Shown piece by piece: positions 6,101 to 7,090 of a DNA stretch of 7,090 bases. This DNA comes from JBFGWM01 sp041588495. GTDB lineage: Bacteria > Pseudomonadota > Gammaproteobacteria > Pseudomonadales > JBFGWM01. Each line of letters opens with the position of its first letter. The stretch's first letter is position 1. Under the pieces are notes generated by a model that saw only the letters and a list, made by a program, of their open reading frames with translations, was not told the origin of the DNA and ran no database searches. The stretch is taken from the NCBI GenBank assembly GCA_041588495.1, contig JBFGWM010000150.1, positions 1 through 7,090 of the forward strand, read 5' to 3'. Made by a program: the position numbers and the translations under genes.

Positions 6101-7090
6101 GTTGGGCAGGAATTCCATGAGCCCCAATCCACTGGTATTCGCCAGGTTGATGGTGCCGTGGTTGGTGAAAACCGGCGAGATCGTCGTCGCCTGATTGGTG
6201 GTCACCGTCTTGTCGATTTTCAGGGTCGCGCCCGCTGCGTTTACGAATGCGCCCGTCCCGTCGACGTTCTCGCCATTGCGAATCTCGAAGAAGCCATTGT
6301 TGGTGAAGGTCGAGCCCGTATTGACGTTAAGGCTGCCGTTGTCAAAACGGTTCGCCGGGTTCGTCGAGTTGTTCACCAGGTCGGCCGACCCGAACAGCCC
6401 CCGCGAATTGAGGCCGGTCAGGCGAAGTTCCGGCGTAGCACCCGAGCCGATCACCAGGGTGCCGTCACCGGTCAGGGTACCGCCGTTCCAGTCAAACAGG
6501 CCGTTGTAGGTCCATGTCAGGCCCGGTTCCAGGGCCAGGGTAGCGTTCAGGTAGACCCGGTCGGTGGTCACGTTGGTACTTTTCAGGGTCACGGTGCCGG
6601 TCCGGAAGTCCAGCGTGCCGGCGCCGGTGATGGTCGCGCCGCTGTTGATCACATGACCCGTACCGGAATTGAACCGCAGCGCCGTGTTTACCGGCAGGTT
6701 GACGGTACCGTTGAACGTGCTGGAACCCTGGGAGTCGGGCAGGAACTCCATCAGACCCGATCCACTGGTGTTCGCCAGGTTGATGGTGCCGTGGTTAGTG
6801 AAAGTCGGCGCGATGGAGGTCGCCTCGTTGGTCGTCACCGTCTTGTCGATCTTGAGGGTGCCAGCCGCCGCGTTTACGAACGTTCCCGTACCGGTGATGT
6901 TCTCGCCGTTGCGAATCTCGAAGAAGCCGTTGTTGGTGAAGGTCGAGCCACTAACGATGTCGAGGCTGCCATTGTCGAAACGGTTCGCGGGATTCGTCGA
7001 GTTGATCACCAGGTCGGCCGACCCCGACAGGTTACGGACATTGAGACCGGTCATTCGCAGCTCCGGCGTGAGGCCTGACCCGATGACCAG
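3119..7090 (-). CDS. Giant repeat adhesin/exoprotein, probable TpsA partner (5' end outside window)
   Basis: The frame is open from the right edge to a TGA at 3119-3121, giving 1323 residues of a larger protein. The composition is that of a beta-helical surface exoprotein: rich in Gly, Asn, Thr and Ser, with recurring GTL, FTNNG and GTINLAN turns. From the upstream side it has a 211-residue tandem array (residues 1 to about 850, then a decayed partial unit to about 924), a non-periodic beta-rich stretch to about 1110, a cap region with LSPGSSPG (about 1114-1228), and a disordered 95-residue tail. Cys1322, next to last, is the only visible cysteine. There is no autotransporter barrel and no sortase signal, so export must rely on another protein, most simply the transporter encoded 172 bases downstream. 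The signal peptide and TPS domain expected of a TpsA protein would lie outside the window. The Met encoded at 7054 is an internal repeat residue, not a start. The ligand or role in adhesion, biofilm or other contact is unknown. Confidence 0.92.
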   Translation of the reverse strand: MVIGSGLTPELRMTGLNVRNLSGSADLVINSTNPANRFDNGSLDIVSGSTFTNNGFFEIRNGENITGTGTFVNAAAGTLKIDKTVTTNEATSIAPTFTNHGTINLANTSGSGLMEFLPDSQGSSTFNGTVNLPVNTALRFNSGTGHVINSGATITGAGTLDFRTGTVTLKSTNVTTDRVYLNATLALEPGLTWTYNGLFDWNGGTLTGDGTLVIGSGATPELRLTGLNSRGLFGSADLVNNSTNPANRFDNGSLNVNTGSTFTNNGFFEIRNGENVDGTGAFVNAAGATLKIDKTVTTNQATTISPVFTNHGTINLANTSGLGLMEFLPNSQGSSTFNGTVNLPADTALRFSSGTGHVINSGAIIAGAGTLDFRTGTVTLKSTNITTDRIYLNSTLALDPGLTLNYNGLFEWNGGTLTGDGTLVIGSGATPELRLTGPNPRTLGGSADLVNNSTNAANRFDNGSFVINAGSTFTNNGFFEIRDGRDIFGVGAFVNAAGATLKVDKTLTFDLVTRIQPTFSNAGTINVANGSGMGVMTLQPESGGASMIDGMVNLAANTSLKFNSGSAHVINSGAVISGAGTVDFSVGNVTLKSTNITVDRMILNASLTLDTGLTLNYDGLFDWNGGTLTGDGTLVIGSGTTPELRMTANNSRNLTGSADLVNNSTNPANRYSSPSFNIFSGSTFTNNGFLEIRDGADVSQSGTFINGATGTLKIDKLLTTNQSTVFTPVFINQGTINLANTSGAGLMEFLPRSQGMSTIGGTVNLAANTELRYDLAGTHTLNSVTASGAGTFTVGVGTLNAQGANVLGSGGAGTTRFIGGGVSVNVVGASDTLTIDNTWDWNGPTLGGAGTTFVGANGLFAISTGSRTLGPNARLTNQSPDMGNIWSGGTFTLDAGSVFRNEEFFQINSGLSFAGTGTYQNVGTLNFPGGLTVSSGTTLFNSGNINITGNLDIAAGGTVEWSSGNITISNNLDIMNGGVFKADTTGTLSLTAAAVNISATGSFQKLNTGTVTVNAPVTNSGTFSVDNGTLNLNGAYVNNLNTVVQGGTLGLLSSTFTNNSNLSMTSGAINFSGGVFTQAGGTSTFSAGTLTGNTFTYNAGNIFLNTNVNGNLVINGGQLSPGSSPGDITISGNLTLGPSSSTLIEIFGTTPGGASGFDRMTVTGSATLGGSLTFSYFNGTSTFMPTTRNAFPFLLFGSSSGSFASVTDPSSGALQFNASNLTLSFIPPGSGASGASTSGAITTNATQVLTNSTQPASEPIGTEAFAEENSVSTTQTATTSGGESGAAASGESSEEEDSEQNTTAGGGTITGSGSSDREMEICL
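3122..3406 (-). other. Disordered acidic Ser/Thr/Glu-rich C-terminal tail of the adhesin
   Basis: The last 95 residues lack the beta-strand turn pattern of the rest. They are rich in Gly, Ser, Thr and Ala, carry an acidic run (SGESSEEEDSEQ), then a Gly/Ser linker and the end EMEICL. The composition suggests a flexible linker reaching to a terminal cysteine. By analogy with TPS adhesins kept at the surface by their C-terminus this could be an anchor; the analogy is inference. Confidence 0.7.
3407..3751 (-). other. C-terminal cap region of the adhesin beta-helix
   Basis: This stretch begins with NGGQLSPGSSPGDI (the LSPGSSPG core is 3713-3736), continues with GNLTLGPSSSTLIEIFG, FDRMTVTGSATLGGSL and a hydrophobic AFPFLLFG strand, and ends with NLTLSFIPP. 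The order GxLSPGxSPG, then a strand, then a D-x-hydrophobic-x-V-TG-A-L-GG-L strand is a recurring end-module of large bacterial beta-solenoid surface proteins. It probably closes the solenoid before the disordered tail. Confidence 0.6.
4320..4537 (-). repeat. Decayed partial repeat unit E
   Basis: TFVGANGLFAISTG, then SGGTFTLDAGSVFRNEEFFQI and GTGTYQNVGTLNF, align in order with LVIGSG, NGSLNVNTGSTFTNNGFFEI and GTGAFVNAAGATL of the regular units. Only about one third of a unit is recognisable before the non-periodic beta-rich stretch. It suggests the array once reached further toward the C-terminus. Confidence 0.6.
4538..5191 (-). repeat. Repeat unit D (218 residues, chimeric and divergent)
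   Basis: The first half matches the array closely (SADLVNNSTNPANR, then GTINLANTSGAGLMEFLP as in units A and B rather than C). After NLAANTELR the similarity collapses, and the unit is 654 bases, seven codons longer, measured between the DWNGG and DWNGP tryptophan codons (5222 and 4568). It marks the downstream boundary of the regular array. Confidence 0.8.
5192..5824 (-). repeat. Repeat unit C (211 residues, more divergent)
   Basis: This unit is colinear with unit B at about 71 percent identity by hand count. The FTNHGTINLANTSG and MEFLP segments have become FSNAGTINVANGSG and MTLQP, and SQGSSTFNG has become SGGASMIDG. Termini of the unit (LVIGSGATPELRLTG and DWNGGTLTGDGT) remain nearly unchanged. 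Confidence 0.9.
5825..6457 (-). repeat. Repeat unit B (211 residues)
   Basis: This unit is colinear with unit A without insertion or deletion, at about 84 percent amino-acid identity by hand count. Differences cluster after ELRLTG and around the GENVDGTG and AIIAGAG turns, while SADLV, FTNNGFFEIRNG, VTLKSTN and DWNGG/EWNGG cores are kept. Confidence 0.9.
6458..7090 (-). repeat. Repeat unit A (211 residues, most upstream visible)
   Basis: This unit runs from LVIGSG at the window edge to WNGGTLTGDGT. It is closest to unit B and shares with it FTNHGTINLANTSG, GLMEFLP and SQGSSTFNGTVNLP. Eight N-X-S/T sites can be counted. Its LRMTG differs from LRLTG in unit B, which creates the false start at 7054. 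Confidence 0.9.

Larger units (their letters stand above)
4538..7090 (-). repeat. Tandem array, 633-base period (211 residues), at least four units
   Basis: The DNA encoding SADLV starts at plus-strand positions 7014, 6381, 5748 and 5115, so three successive intervals are exactly 633 bases. The CCGAT before the ACCAGGGTGCCGTC block recurs at 7080, 6447, 5814 and 5181 with the same spacing. The array continues past the right edge, so total copy number is unknown. By hand count, the first and second visible units differ at about 33 of 211 residues and the second and third at about 62, so similarity falls toward the C-terminus. The exact spacing shows that length is under strong constraint while sequence drifts. 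Confidence 0.95.

Noticed and set aside
7052..7054. ATG at 7054 as start of the adhesin
   Set aside because: The frame stays open to the window edge, and this Met occupies the repeat position that is Leu or Met in other units, so it is internal.
5474..7078. A 534-codon open frame on the plus strand across the repeat array
   Set aside because: It is in the antisense codon register of the adhesin and simply repeats every 211 codons because the DNA does. It has no independent domain or signal.
4538..7090. CRISPR-like or mobile repeat array
   Set aside because: The period is 633 bases, repeats are contiguous without spacers, divergent, and entirely in frame within one coding sequence.

Overview
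The window looks like part of a surface-protein secretion locus from a GC-rich Gram-negative bacterium, most likely a proteobacterium. The evidence is an Omp85-superfamily outer-membrane transporter, Sec signal peptides and GC-ending codons. The species cannot be named from this sequence. All three genes lie on the minus strand, so the transcription order is right to left: a giant repeat adhesin (7090 to 3119, start outside the window), a two-partner secretion transporter of the ShlB/FhaC type (2946 to 1270), and a secreted protein with two FecR domains (1251 to 1, end outside the window). The last two genes are 18 bases apart and are almost certainly co-transcribed. A 172-base spacer separates the adhesin from the transporter.

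Region by region: 3119-7090 encodes 1323 residues of a Gly/Asn/Thr/Ser-rich beta-helix-type exoprotein. Its upstream part is a tandem array with an exact 633-base (211-residue) period. Three full units are visible, then a slightly longer divergent unit and a decayed partial one. These are followed by a non-periodic beta-rich stretch, a capping domain, and a disordered acidic Ser/Thr/Glu tail ending in Glu-Ile-Cys-Leu. That cysteine is the only one in the visible protein. The spacer 2947-3118 has small inverted repeats but no convincing terminator. 1270-2946 encodes a 558-residue transporter with a signal peptide, two POTRA domains and a 16-strand-type barrel carrying the VRGY and FVDAG motifs and a terminal Tyr. 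1-1251 encodes a signal peptide and two FecR domains, each followed closely by a CX3C motif.

Inferred working model: the adhesin reaches the periplasm by Sec, crosses the outer membrane through the transporter, and stays at the surface or is released. The FecR-domain protein is a periplasmic or envelope accessory. The TPS domain that would prove the adhesin is the transporter's substrate lies beyond the right edge, so the pairing rests on gene order and protein type. No RNA genes, insertion sequences, CRISPR arrays or plus-strand genes were found. The very long open frames on the plus strand are antisense shadows of the three genes.
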